A stretch of 64,000 nt of DNA from Latrodectus hesperus (GCA_037975125.1 CM075853.1:36468113-36532112), one strand, 5' to 3'; numbered from the stretch's first letter, positions 1 through 11,850 are shown. The notes: generated from the sequence alone by a model not told the origin. Made by a program: numbers and translations.

Positions 1-670
1 ACCATCTCGCAGGGACTTCAACGGAATATAAATTACTTTCAAACAATACTTGAGAGGGAGGTGAGAAAATATCCACTTTTCTACACGGGAGACAAACGAT
101 CAAAGACGAGAAGCCGAATCGACAAGGTAAGGAAATGAGCGGTGAAAAAGGAACAGGGTGGACCAAATGTCTTTTTGAGAGATCTGTAACAAAAAGATCA
201 CGGTATCATGGACATTGATCTTGAAATATGAAAACAAACAAAAAAAGGGAATGAGAATGAATGAAGTCCGATCAATAATATCTCTTCCCTGCATCGGCCA
301 GACATTGAAGAATGAGACATTAACAGAGGAACCGCAGACAAGAGTTTTTATCGGACTGGAATGGAATGCTCTTCCTGTAGTTAATGCGGTTACATAGCTA
401 GAAAGGATTTTTTTTGGACTATTCTTTTTATATCCACCCTTTCTGTAGATCGTTATTACAAAGCAACTGCAACCGCAACGGTTGAGTACTCGCAAGATGT
501 GCTCGCCTCCATGTTTTATAGCGTATCTATGCACAGTAATAAATTATTACAACGCGAGAACTAGCAAATGGGACGAACCTTTACTGGGAATAAAGGAAAT
601 TATGAATGTACGAATTATCCATCTGTGATTAGGGTTGCCCAACATCCTGGTGGAGCTGGAAACTCCCAGT
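1..670. other. GC-richer segment without a recognised gene
   Basis: This stretch is visibly less AT-rich than the DNA after 800. The minus strand has an open frame of 144 codons from 534 to 100 and the plus strand a 60-codon frame at 215-397. I recognise neither. The minus frame is rich in Phe, Ile, Ser and Leu with no ordered domain, and the two frames overlap on opposite strands, as expected by chance where stop codons are less frequent. A 5' or internal exon, or a regulatory element, cannot be excluded. I do not call a gene here. Confidence 0.3.
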
Positions 671-702
671 TAAAAGTCATTTGTATCATTTGCGTCACGT
701 TA

Positions 703-705
<3 letters not shown>

Positions 706-793
<88 letters not shown>
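706..793. repeat. (TA)n microsatellite
   Basis: An uninterrupted run of TA dinucleotides about 88 bp long. It creates false Ile-Tyr reading frames on both strands. Such a run is self-complementary and can extrude a cruciform, and its length is likely to vary between individuals and assemblies. Confidence 0.97.
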
Positions 794-795
<2 letters not shown>

Positions 796-799
796 AGAG

Positions 800-2400
800 A
801 GGACGGAATTAATGGACAATTTCCATCCATACCAATTAACTAATCAACTAATCATTCTAAATATTATATTTTTTAATCACTTGAACTATTGAAATGAGTT
901 AATAAAACTTTGGATATAAATCTGTTGAAAGTAGAAGATGAAGTCATTAAAATTTTCAGAGACTAACATAAGAAATTGTAAATAAGGTATAGCTATCTTT
1001 CTTTAATTATTATGGTATAGCCTAATATATATGAAATTGGTTTTACTAGTACACCAATTTCAAGATACTTTATAGTGATATTGAAATGAGCTTCAATTTT
1101 GTGTTTAGTTACGAATCAGGGTTATAATTATTAGAAAATATTGCAGGCTTCTTGAAATTAGTAAAATAACTAATCCTATAAAATTCGTACTAAATGAAGT
1201 TAATTATTAGTTTAGAAGACTTATATCTATTTGCATCAAGGAATTGAATATTAATTTTTAAAATTTTAAAACTTTAACCTTTAAGCTATTTTATGTAAGA
1301 ACTATTGATTTATCAAAAATTAATGCTTAAGCCTGGTAAAAATTTTAGATTTTAAAATGTTTGCTTCATTTTGTCTTATGGAATGAAATTTTGGTTCATT
1401 TCTTTCTTTAACAATATTATGATCTATAATGTTATTGAATTGATTTTAGCATTCTTTATGAAATATGAACTATCAAGATTAAGCTAAGAGTGGGTGACTT
1501 GAAGTCGCGCGCTAGTTATTCAGTAGCATTAAATTATAATTCATCATATCAAAAGGCAGATAGTTAAATGTTATAATAGCTAAATAAAAATATTTGTAAA
1601 ATTTATTTATCACGTGCTTAAATAGCATATGTTTTACAACAAACTTTAATGGTTGAAACAATTTCTTGAATTTTTTCAGTGTGAAAAATTAGAAGCAATT
1701 TTCCGTTAAAAGTATAATTTTTCCCCATAATTTGTAGGATGATTATTGATTGAGCCAAAAAAATTAAGGTTACTTCAATACAATAATTTTTATACCTTTG
1801 AGCTGAAACAATCTAAATCAAATGTTTTGATTTCAAGTGGAGCGAATACTGTTGAGGTAGAATATTCTCAAAATACGCAATATTAATTTTTAATTTGTAT
1901 CAATCTATTCAAATGGAATTGATAATATCAAAAAATAAATAAATATACTAGTTCAGATGGTAAATAAGTTTTAAAAACTGTCTTATCACTTAATAATTAA
2001 AAATAAATTATGGCAAATTTATAAATTTAATTTGAATTACTTTTAGAATAAAATAAAAACATAAAGAATTAGTAAAAAATATAGAATTACAAGAATAAGA
2101 AAATTTCTCTTATAATTTCTCTTAATCAATTTGGTGATTTATGAAAGTTGATTAATTCATGAAAAGTTGACTGCTTGACTTTGATTGCTATAAAACAACA
2201 ACAGAGAATTTTTAACTTTGATAAAATCAAAATTTGCTCCCCCCCCCCTATATTCGATGGAATCAGACTTTTTCTTTTTGATTTATTTCTAATGTACCTA
2301 AGAACAATAAAAAATAAATTCAGTATTAAATATTTTTGAGTCTGAAGTAAAACTCAAACGTAAAAGCAAGATATCTTCCCCATCTCGATACAATAAAATA
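800..2400. other. AT-rich DNA, nothing recognised
   Basis: No open frame of useful length, no tRNA-like box and no clear terminal inverted repeat. The only oddity is a run of ten C residues at 2239-2248, unusual in such AT-rich surroundings. Confidence 0.7.
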
Positions 2401-2770
2401 TGTAGGTCACCAGATTCGAGGAAAGATAAGAGGCATTAATTGATCGGTTCGGTGGTTTTTGGCTTTTATTTTAAGATAGTATCGTCTCTCTCGCCAAGTG
2501 CTGTCTTTAATAGGTACAATAAATAATCTCTGTAGGTAAGATGAGAGATGTGAATAAGATAATCTATACCTGTGTGCGTCGGCGAGGACGCAGCTCAATT
2601 TGTTATCTAGTTCACATCAGGGAGCGTCTTTCCAAAAAATAGAAAAAGGGAGAAAGAGCTATTCGAATTTTCATTTACAATTTGTATTTCAAGAGGTCGC
2701 GGCGTTCAGTCTCGTTATCAGGGGGTAGTAAGTTCACACAAATCTTGAGTGCTGAAAGGATTAATACTTG
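2400..2770. other. GC-richer island, function unknown
   Basis: A segment of mixed composition with CpG-containing words such as GTCGGCGAGGACGC, between AT-rich flanks. A 63-codon minus-strand frame (2598-2407) is not recognised. No repeat-family hallmark was seen. It could be a conserved non-coding element, a short exon or an old unrecognised repeat. Confidence 0.3.
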
Positions 2771-2779
2771 TAACACTCG

Positions 2780-4135
2780 GGCATAAGAAGTAGAAAAATC
2801 GGTGTTACCGAATTGAACATTTTTCAGTAATTTGAAAAGTGAAATAATAGAAAATAATTAAATAATAAAATTTTGATTTTTTTTTTAAATCTTTATTTGA
2901 CAATTTTCCAGCACTTAATATTTCATATCACTTATATATAAGCCTATTATTTCATTCAAAGCTGAAGAATGTTTCACACAACCTATATAATTAAACAGAA
3001 AAACCAAATATTTTAAAGTCATTTAAGTCCCCAATTTTATCAAATAATAAACACACATAAAATATTATCCGCAATAAGTTTCAGAAAAAAGTTCTGATTA
3101 AAGAATCCAATCAACGGTCAGGGAAAAAAAAATGAAAGAATAACAAAAATTTGAAAAAAAAAATAACTTTTTGTTTGATATTCTATGCCTTTGTAGTACA
3201 AACATATTTTATCATCGCGTTTTTGTATATACATATGATATTGAAAGTAAATAATTATCAGATTTTGAAATAAGAAATATTTATATTTTTTAACATTCAA
3301 GGACCCATTAAAAACAATAAGTATTTATACATAATAATTAAGTAAGTATTCTTAATGTTAAGTAAGTATTCTTAATGTTAATAAAGTAATATAATGTTGC
3401 GATTATATTGTTAATAGTTCACCATTTATTTCATAATTTTAAAAATATTTTATTTTTAATGTGCTTAAAATAAAATACACATTTTTATCGAATGAGATTT
3501 GAATTTACATAAGCTGTCATGAAGAAAACTCATGTTGCAATATTACCGTGAGATTTCTCATCCAGTAAATCCATTGTAAAAATTAATAAAATTCACTTAA
3601 TCCATTAACACTATAAGTATATTTTAAAAATTGACTATTTAAATGCTTTTTACTTTTAAATATAGTTTAAATTTTACCTTAAATGAAATTATTATACTTT
3701 AAATTATTGAATTTCTTTTAGGGGATTCAAATATTTCTAAAAAAACAGGTATTTAAAAAATTCAGGTATAAAAGATAATAAAAATAAAAGATTATATAAA
3801 TTTAATGCAGTTATTATAACCAAAATCAAAACATTTTTGTTATAATAATCTCATTAAGTTTATCATTTCTTAAATTAGGTCTAACTAATAACTCTCTTTA
3901 TTTGTAAGTTTATTAGTTTCCCTCAAGAACTGTATTTCCATATTATTTTCATAAACTATATTTTTATTGTTCTTATTTCCATTCAAAGATAAAATTAATT
4001 TTTTTATCCATCCATTTATATACATGAAATAAATATTACATACATATAGGGATTAAATTTAAAAATAAAAGTTTGTTTGCTTTTTAAATTTTTCAATAAA
4101 CTTTCGAGACGAAATTTTAAATAAGTCTTCTGCTC
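2780..4135. other. AT-rich DNA, nothing recognised apart from a small tandem repeat
   Basis: Long A and T runs and frequent stops in all frames. I see no gene and no transposon end. The two-copy tandem repeat at 3341-3380 is listed separately. Confidence 0.7.
3341..3380 (+). repeat. Two-copy 20-bp tandem repeat
   Basis: The unit AGTAAGTATTCTTAATGTTA occurs twice head to tail with no mismatch (3341-3360 and 3361-3380). Perfect identity in otherwise degenerate DNA points to a recent slippage or duplication. Confidence 0.95.
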
Positions 4136-4139
4136 TATT

Positions 4140-5170
4140 TATTAGGAAATCCTCTTCAAGAAAACTGATAGGCTGTTCCCCGGGTTCTCTTAAAAATTCT
4201 CCTGTTTCACATAATATCGCACCTATTAAACTGTCTAAGAAGTTAACGAGTTGTTCGTAATCGTCACCCGATCTTCTTCCCTACGAATCGCCAATTGCCG
4301 TAAGAAATAAATAAATAAAAAAAAGAGGTAGGGGGAAAAATCGAGCGACACCACTTAAAACGGCAACTAAGTTTTGTTCAGCGACTTAAAAGCTTCAGCA
4401 GCAACTCCTTACACCCCATTAAAAGGGAAGGAGCAACTCGAGGTACCGGCGAGATTAACTAGCTGCAATTGTAGCGATGATGAGTAAAGAAGGGTATGAA
4501 AAGTGAAAAATAATAACTATAAAGAAAATAAGTAAAAAAAGAGGCAAGTTCCCCACCTTACTTCCGCACAAGCCATCGGAAACATTATTGATTTCATAAT
4601 CTAGCTGAAAAGGAAAATTCCTCTCTTAAAACATTCTTTTCCGCCAGGGTACTTCTTCTCTTCAAGTCAATATGATCCCTCCAGGTAAGTCAACTAATAA
4701 TGAAGTTATCAACCATTAAATAGCCGAAAGTGATTTGGGGCAATATACGGCCATGTTCCATAGTTTTTAGAAATAAACACATAAGCAAAACAGGAGAACA
4801 GCCTGGAAGTGCGCATAATATCCCCACGTGGCACCATTAATTTGCTGCCCGCGATGTTTCCGTCTACCTTGCGACCATCATCGTATCCAGATTGAAGAAA
4901 TATGAGCTTGGGAGTTGCGCTGAACCAACCCCCCTCACTCTTAAGAAAATTCGGTCATTACTTCCGTCTGTTGCCAGGATTATGAGTGCTAAAAATAAAC
5001 TGGGCTAATCTAGAATTTCCCTGCCATAATTACATCAGTATTGACAAGGCCCTTTGCAGGCAGTGTTTATTTTCCAATTCCGCCCTTGTTGAGGAATGCT
5101 TTATCATTTGTTTTACCGGAAGTCCTGTTGTTGCTTTCCATTTACTTTGTATATAATATCAAACACCTTT
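4140..5170. other. Extended GC-richer region, function unknown
   Basis: About 1 kb of more balanced composition, with words such as GGTACCGGCGAG near 4441 and CCCCACGTGGCACC near 4822, the latter containing a CACGTG E-box. No reading frame longer than about 60 codons and no recognised repeat. Its length and word content differ from the A/T-run background, so it is a candidate regulatory or non-coding exon region. No promoter is called. Confidence 0.35.
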
Positions 5171-5214
5171 CTTGTTTGTTTGAGCTATATATATATATAT
5201 TTTTTTTCTGGTGA

Positions 5215-6000
5215 TATTGGAGATCGCAGAAAGTTTTATTCAGCTCAGCAAACTATTTGGAGAAAATTCGGAAGATAGAATTGGTGGGGAAACATTCAAA
5301 ATGGATGCAACATGAATAAAATCAGAAAGAATTTTGATGATCGAGTCATTATGCAATCTGTGCTTGTTCGGAACAAAATAGAGCCTTTCTTGATCCGAAT
5401 GATAACTGGGGATAAAAGTTGAATTACGTACGAAAACATCATAAAGGAAAGGGTATCTTGTGCGGAAGACCCATCCCTTCCAACTCTAAAATAAATTCGG
5501 CTCTGAATATGAGAATGTTGTGTATATGGTGAGACATTTGAAGACAATACATTATAAGTATTAAAAACTGAACAAAAAGTTCAATTCGGAAAAGTATTGT
5601 TAGCAATAGGATAATTTAAAGGGCGCAGTACAAGAAAAAGGACCGCGGTGTTCTAAGCAAGAGGCCAAGAAAAGAGTTTGTCAAAAAATTGCAGAGCTAC
5701 ATTGGGAAATTCTATCCCATACACCATATTCCTTGCACTTATCACTTTATAAGTATCATTTGTTTCTGTCCTTGGAAAATTCAACGACGAAGAAGATATC
5801 AAAAAAAGGACTGGCTCAATTTTTGGACTCTAGAAATAAGACATTTTTTAAAAAAATAGGTTATGCAAATTATCATCACGCTGATAAGAAGTCATAAATA
5901 ATGTGGCAATTATATTATTCAATAAAGTTTATTCAAAATATAAAAAAATTATTCTTTTGCTTTATTGTAAAAACGGACAGAACTTTCCGATAGACCTAAT
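5215..6000 (+). pseudogene. Mariner-type transposase relic, 5'-truncated
   Basis: Reading the plus strand across several frames gives an ordered series of mariner transposase blocks. Near 5255-5310 a stretch ends in KWMQHE, like the family KWVPHEL. Near 5370-5430 comes RNKIEPFLIRMITGDKS, like the family block around the first catalytic Asp (GDE). Near 5720-5765 is SLYKYHLFLSL, like PSDYHLFLAL. The last is missing the Asp that should complete the DD34D triad. The frame changes several times and stops interrupt it, so it is dead. The 3' end at about 5970-5999 reads, on the other strand, TTAGGTCTATCGGAAAG, a typical mariner terminus, next to a TA. No matching left terminus was found, so the 5' end is lost, possibly near the short TA run at 5188-5200. 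The family is clear; boundaries on the left are approximate. Confidence 0.85.
5970..5999 (+). repeat. Right terminal inverted repeat of the mariner relic
   Basis: The sequence ends in GGACAGAACTTTCCGATAG followed by ACCTAA, whose complement starts TTAGGT as mariner ends do, immediately followed by T/TA and the TA array at 6004. The partner terminus was not seen. Confidence 0.65.
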
Positions 6001-6003
6001 TAT

Positions 6004-6008
6004 GATAT

Positions 6009-6103
<95 letters not shown>
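6004..6103. repeat. (TA)n microsatellite with phase slips
   Basis: About 100 bp of TA repeats with a TAATA slip near 6019 and a TACATA interruption near 6069. It lies directly against the mariner right end. Mariner elements insert at TA, so the array may have been the target or have grown from the target duplication. Confidence 0.95.
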
Positions 6104-6105
<2 letters not shown>

Positions 6106-6109
6106 ATTC

Positions 6110-7000
6110 CCGTCAGAAGAGTTCACTTGTACACATAATTATTATATTTTCTATAAAAATAAGAGCCTTAAAACCAGCAGAATGAAGTACATTTGTCATA
6201 GTGCCTACTTCTTCCTTACGGATTTGTATTCCAGTTGTAAAGACAGTTAGAAATCAGTCGATTAGTCATTTTCAGCATATGTGAATTATTAAAGCAAGTT
6301 TTTTCAACTAAAAAATGGAATCATCAACATTTTTTCTTCTACTGTATGAACAATAATGTTGTTGCTTCTTGAAATGTAAAAAGTGTATTGAATGCTGTCT
6401 CAAATAAATTAATATCATTTTTTTATTAGAGACAATTATTTTCTTTTTGATTTTTGGAATATAGTAAATAAATACAACAGCTTGTAACAAGGTGTTATGA
6501 AATTGGGTCCTATTCTCAGATTCCTATCAAGCTAGAAAACTATTCTTGGTACTAAATCTTTTGTGATACTTCTCTAATATTTGCTTACAGAAAAAAATGA
6601 AGAAATTACTTATTGAATTACAACATTAGATTTGAATAAAAATCATACATGTTTTTAGTATCTTTACATTAAATAATTTGGTACAAATGGTAAAGCAAAG
6701 TAATCTAAGCAAATTGCATGAAAAGAAAATCGGATAAAAGAGTCACAGTGGACCTGATGTTTCCCTTAAACTATTTTTGAAAAGAGTTTGAGCAGATATT
6801 GGGAAAAAAATCTTATACCTATTCTTCATAACGTAAAAATATTGGTAGATATTTGTTCCAATTTTATGACCCTCCATCTTCATAATCTAAGAATCTTCCG
6901 ACCATTGCATTATTTCCTAAAAATAAAATAAAAAATAAAATAACGAGAAAGAAGAGTAAAAAAACTTCGGAAAATAAATTTAAGGAAAAAATGTGTGGTC
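6110..7000. other. AT-rich DNA, nothing recognised
   Basis: A/T-run background with no usable reading frame, tRNA-like box or transposon terminus. Confidence 0.7.
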
Positions 7001-7225
7001 ATCAAATTGAGGGAATGTCTTTCGTTTCCCACTTTTGCATTTCGAAGTCAATTTGGTAGGAAAAATTAATATTTCTCCTGGCGCCGAGAAAACATTATTG
7101 CGAATATTTTTCCGGAGGTCTCAGACAATCTGGAATAGCCCTTAGAGCCAAATCAATCAGGCAATGCAGTTTTTTTCATAATTTTTTGCTTTACTTCCCC
7201 TTTCCTCTCTTTCTCTCTCTTTATA
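7000..7225. other. Small GC-richer island
   Basis: About 220 bp with words such as CCTGGCGCCGAGAAAAC near 7077 and TTTCCGGAGGTCTCAGAC near 7109, ending in a CT-rich tract. No reading frame or repeat signature. Candidate conserved non-coding element only. Confidence 0.28.
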
Positions 7226-7229
7226 GAGA

Positions 7230-8690
7230 TATTATTGGAAGTATGTTGATTAATAATTTAATAATTTAACTGTACTGACATTTGAAAATAAATATGTTGG
7301 AATGAGATGAAAGTATAAAGAGAATAAATATTATAATTACGTGTGATAAACTAGTAACTACACATAATTAATGGCAATTTATTCATAATTATAAATTAAT
7401 AATAATCTAGCCTGTATCAAACAAAAAATTATTTCAATTTTTAATATGAATCTTATGTCTTAATTTCAGAACTAGAGAATATTTAAAACTATACAAGAAA
7501 TTTATTTGGAACCATACAGGAATATTAAATTAAAATTTAACATTCAGCAATTTCTCGTTCTTTTGTTTCTGTAAGAATTTTATTTTTTACATTTATATAA
7601 CCCTTTGCTTCATTAAGGAGAATTTTTTATAGCTGTATTAAAACGCTCTTTGTTTAGGCAAGTATATTATTAAATATATTAGATATTAAAAATTATGTAA
7701 TATAGTAAATATTTTTATATTACAATGTTATTATATGAAAATTTACTTATTTAGTTTCTTTAGAAGAACAGGAAGTATTTGATATTTTATACAAGCTTCT
7801 CGTTTAAGTTCGTAGTTTTTGTTATGTGAACTACATTGGAAGATTAAAGTGAGAACAAAAATTAACGCTCAAACTCCCTTAGGAATTTAGTAGAGTTCTA
7901 ATATTATATGGAGAATCCATGTAAAAGCATAAAGAAATTAATGCTTTTATATATATGGATTCTCTATATAATGCGTATACAGACATATATATAGTTTACA
8001 CATAAGGATTAATTTGATTTTGACCTGGTACTTAAAACTTAATGTGAATTGAGAATAACTATAAAAGTGCAATTGAAGTGATTTAGAGCCTACAAAATGT
8101 TTAACTGAAAACTGGAATCCTGGCTACTTAATTGGAACTTAGTTACTAGTTTATTGGAATTACGAATTTAAATGTAAATCCAATGTTAATGGGTGTTTAA
8201 TTATTTTATAGACTTTAATTTGCTCGATTAGCAACAGTATTAACGACAGTTCTACATTTTATTTCACTCGCTTTATTGTAATTATAATTAGGAGCCGTTT
8301 AATCTATAAGATTTTAAATCACTTAGATGAAAGGCTTAATTAATGTACATATATACATTGATTTCAGGCTTAAGGTACCAGCTAAATTCTCTTTACATTT
8401 AGCACTCATGTTCAATTTTTTTAAGATTTCCAGTAAAGGTGTGCATACTTTAGTTGCATTTTATTTTCCGTTAAAATGTATTGATAATGATAAATATTAA
8501 TAATGATAATTTCATGCCACATATCACAGAAAAAGTTTAATACCTGATTCTCAGTCACATTTATGCAATTACAAACAACTTTGATTTTGTAACTTGCATT
8601 TGAATTAATTTTGTTCAACATGTTTTATTAACAGTCCTTAAAAATGTTAACATCATAGAATATAAATAGGTCAGTGGTTTTCAAGATAAT
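7230..8690. other. AT-rich DNA holding one long hairpin
   Basis: No gene is seen. The only notable structure is the inverted repeat at 7903-7972, listed separately. A minus-strand 66-codon frame at 8621-8421 is not recognised. Confidence 0.65.
7903..7972. repeat. Imperfect hairpin with arms of about 28 and 32 nt
   Basis: The left arm (7903-7930) starts ATTATATGGAGAATCCAT and ends AAAAGCAT. The right arm (7941-7972) starts ATGCTTTTATATATATGGAT and ends TCTCTATATAAT, and pairs with the left arm along almost its whole length, with a 4-nt bulge and one mismatch. The loop is 10 nt. The size would suit a microRNA precursor, but it matches no conserved animal microRNA I know. A remnant of a palindromic miniature transposon is as likely. 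Confidence 0.8.
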
Positions 8691-8691
8691 A

Positions 8692-8707
8692 TATACTGCT
8701 CGACATT
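8692..8707 (+). repeat. Left terminal inverted repeat of the Tc1-like element
   Basis: TATACTGCTCGACATT. It pairs with the right end at 10061-10076 with a few mismatches over 16 bp and one over the inner 13. The inner repeat beyond this point diverges. Confidence 0.75.
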
Positions 8708-8848
8708 GGAAAGGCATCACCCAGAAGACGTTACCAGAAACTGACGAAACTTGCCAAACAGACAGAGATAGCAACGAACAATAAGTGATCTGTACTTTGA
8801 AACGATTTGCATAATACAGAGCGAGAGTGCATAATAGAGAGTGTCAGC

Positions 8849-9821
8849 TCAGTTGGTTGTAGAACCACCATGGACGCTGATACACGAAGCAACTCCTCTA
8901 GGCATAGAGTCAGTGAGAGTACGGATGGTGTCCTGAAGAGTGGCTCTTCATTTCTCATCAACCATTTGCTAAAGTGCGTCTTCTCTGAAGGAAGCAATGA
9001 CAAGGTCTGAAAATGGCGTTCATTTATATCTCAAACGTGTTCGATTGGTGAGTGATCTGGCAAGCACAGTGAAGCAGCTGTACACCTTGCAGGACATGTT
9101 GGCTGATGCGAGCAATGTTCGGTCGCGCGTCATCTAGTTGATAAAGGACATTGGACATCCCTTGAAGGTAAGGGAGTGTCATCGGCTACAGCACATCATC
9201 TACGTAACGTTGGGTTGTCATAATGCTGTGAAAACGAATTAAAGGTGACCTCGAATCATACGCAATTTCGCCTCAAAACATGATGCCGTGTTGTCGCATG
9301 ATGGGATATTCCACAATTGCTGCAGGATTGGACTTTCCCCACTTCGGCGGCACATTCGTACGCGGCGACTATCGCAGTAGAAGCAGATAACTCATCTGAG
9401 AAGATTATCCTGTGCCACTCCGTCCTCCATATTGCTTTAATCCGGCATCATTCCAGACATTATCGTCGATGCTGAGAGACCAATGGCAGTTTTCTTAACA
9501 GACACCATGAGCGCAGGCCACTAGCAACCAATCGACGGCAAATGGTTCTGCTCGATATGGTAACATCCATGATATCTTGCACATGCTGCAGAATTTCAGT
9601 AGACGTGCTGACGCTATTCTGGCTGCACCGGCACCCAATAAATATTCCCCAGTTTCTAATTCCAACCATCTTCGCCACAGCCCGTGCACTGTGGACACGT
9701 CCAGGTGTCTATCAGCTACAATTTGACGTAATGACCAACCTGCACTTCTCAGTCCGATCACCATATCCCTCGTAAATTCCTCTGTCTGCTGGAACTGACT
9801 CCGTCGACGATGACCTGGCAT
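8849..9821 (-). pseudogene. Tc1-like transposase pseudogene (DDE superfamily)
   Basis: The frame starts at ATG 9819-9821 and ends at a TGA at 8849-8851, about 324 codons, near the family length. In order: an N-terminal helix-turn-helix DNA-binding region (FTRDMVIGLRSAGWSLRQI and following residues); a second HTH region with VTISSRTICRRLVASGLRS; then the catalytic domain with IIFSDE (first Asp, near 9385), YQLDDARP (family QDNARP, second Asp, near 9125) and SPDHSPIEHV (family SPDLSPIEHVWD, Glu near 9040). The C-terminus ends in a family-like GGST. The first and third acidic residues are recognisable; the second block is altered around its Asp. In-frame stops lie at 9273-9275 and 9031-9033, where the family has Trp (TGG to TGA), and at 9186-9188. 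A frameshift follows the first HTH. Function by family: cut-and-paste transposition at TA. Confidence 0.9.
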
Positions 9822-10060
9822 TCACCGCAACCACAACCGTCCTTTGCAACAAGAACAAACTTTTAACGATTATTTTCCAAGCAACAATAACGGTGCTAAT
9901 ATTGCCCACTCTGCAGGGTTCTCGACTTATATCTTATCCTACGTGCGCTGGAGAGCTACGCATTTTGCATCATTTGCATATTCAGAAAAGTGTGTCTACT
10001 CTGAAATTTGCATAATTTTCTGGTCACTTTCTCTTCGCATTTTTGTTATCGTTGCATTTT

Positions 10061-10076
10061 AAATGTCGGGCAGTGT
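10061..10076 (-). repeat. Right terminal inverted repeat of the Tc1-like element
   Basis: Complement reads AAACACTGCCCGACATTT in this area and mirrors the left end at 8692-8707. A TA follows at 10077-10078. Confidence 0.75.
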
Positions 10077-10079
10077 TTA

Positions 10080-11170
10080 TGCTAGAAACAACTGTTTATT
10101 AGTTTCATTAATATCCTATAACGAATAATAGTCACAAATAACATTAAATATCATTAAAAAAACCTTTTATAAAGAAATATCTTTAAAACAGCTTCAAACA
10201 ATTGAATAAAATCCAATAATTTACATTTATAACATGTACCGATAATGCTAAAAAATTTATATTACTTATCAATATTAAGATGTTAGTAAAAACGTGCGAT
10301 TAACGTCTAAATTAACTCTTTTTTTAATTTAGACAAAAACTTAATTCTAACTTAATTCTTAAAAAAGACTTAATTCTTAATTCTTAGACAAAAAGATAAT
10401 TCTTTACTTTTATATGTATGAAAGATAAATGTTATTAATGATTGAACTCACTAAGTTTTAATTAATCTAATAACCGATTAATTTTCTCTCAGATACTCGC
10501 AAAATAACATAACTGATATGCATTTAATAAGTTCTATACCTAAACTAGAATTTTTAAGTAGACTGCTTTACGATACCGTATTTTAATAAATAGGTATTCT
10601 CTAATTAAAATACCATGGATTTTGTGTGTGCTTGAAACTTTCATATAGCTTTTACAAAAATTCTATAGAAACAAATGTGTTGATTTTCAAAGATAACATT
10701 TTTTAGAAATGATGGTTTTTTGTGTAAGATGTTTGAAGCTTTTATTTAACTTTATAGGCAGAGCTAATAGTTGATTCAAAACATGTTTAAGAAACTTTTG
10801 TTTAGTTTCTGGCAGCTTCATTTCAAAAGAAAATCATTTTAGACAGTTTGAAGTTATCACGCGTGTGAAACTCTTTTAAGCATCAAGGAAATGACGTCAT
10901 ATCATCATCATTCTGAATACAACGTGGAAAAGTTGTTTGGATGAAACGTGACACCCTTAGAATTTGAAGTAGCTAAATGATCTTAAACCAAAGTACTTTG
11001 ACTTAAATTTGTTTAATAACTATTTTCAAATATACGCGGCAGAGACTCCTGAAAAATAATTTTATCTGCCATATTTAGTAGATTTTAATAGTTTAAAGTC
11101 TATATTTTATTAAAAAAATGGCCCAATTAGGTACGATATAAATCACAGTAATCAGGTTCATTGCAGCTAT
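10080..11170. other. AT-rich DNA, nothing recognised
   Basis: A short degenerate tandem of CTTAATTCTTA-like units lies at about 10325-10400. No gene or transposon end was seen. Confidence 0.65.
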
Positions 11171-11179
11171 ATTTCACGT

Positions 11180-11850
11180 CGCTTCATTTCTATCGGATAC
11201 TTCAGCTATATATTTTTCACTTGACAGGACTCAACCCTATCAGAAATACCTTCTCCTATTCACTCACCATCTTTTGTCTGGGGATTCTCAGCCAAGGTTC
11301 CGTTTCCTTTTAAAGACTTAAATTCTTTCTCGCCAATATTAGTGTCTGGCTGCCTGTGTACCTGGAGGTAAACGAGACTGACATCGCCATAAATTTAAAA
11401 AAAAGAACTCTCAAAAGGGTGCACACGCGAAATCAGATTGAGTATCGGAAAAATAAAATGATGTAATGGATATGGTCGGAGTTTTATAGTTGTCTGAACT
11501 TCAAATTGACAGGTTCCAGAGAGAGAAGCACCATTCTCACGCAATGAATTGCTTCCTGTTGCTTCCCCAGAGCCACTTCCATTGGAGAACGGCTCTCATT
11601 ATTACCTTTGCCCGTCTGATATTGTTTTTTGAAAGGATGATTTGTGGGCTTTTGGCGCTATGTCCTGTCAAACGAGGCGTGTTTTACAACTATGTCACCA
11701 GCAAAAGCTAGGAAAGGTGGAAGAATGTGAGGTAACTGCTACAGGAGTTAACGTCAGCAGTTCGATGAGCCGTGAAAGACTTTGCAATAAAACTTCAACC
11801 ACAGACATTCTGGCGTCTAATTATTGAATAGGTTCGCCAATAGGATCAGT
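11180..11850. other. GC-richer island, function unknown
   Basis: About 670 bp of mixed composition between AT-rich flanks. Plus-strand frames of 73 codons (11490-11711) and 61 codons (11642-11827) overlap each other and match no family I know. No repeat hallmark was seen. Could be a conserved non-coding element or an unspliced exon. Confidence 0.3.

Larger units (their letters stand above)
8692..10076 (-). mobile_element. Tc1-like DNA transposon, nearly full length, inactive
   Basis: The element is about 1,385 bp, close to the usual size of Tc1-like elements. The left end has ACTGCTCGACATT (8695-8707) and the complement of the right end has ACTGCCCGACATT (10062-10074), a one-mismatch inverted pair. 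TA lies just outside both ends (8690-8691 and 10077-10078), as expected for Tc1 target duplication, although the exact left boundary is ambiguous because the flank reads ATATATA. The interior encodes one transposase on the minus strand. It is broken by stops and at least one frameshift, so this copy cannot make an enzyme. Confidence 0.9.

Noticed and set aside
100..534. 144-codon minus-strand frame, the longest that is not a simple repeat
   Set aside because: No recognisable domain, an overlapping plus-strand frame in the same interval, and a length attainable by chance in this locally GC-richer DNA.
568..843. Frames of 71-91 codons over the first TA array
   Set aside because: They encode Ile-Tyr repeats from (TA)n and exist on both strands.
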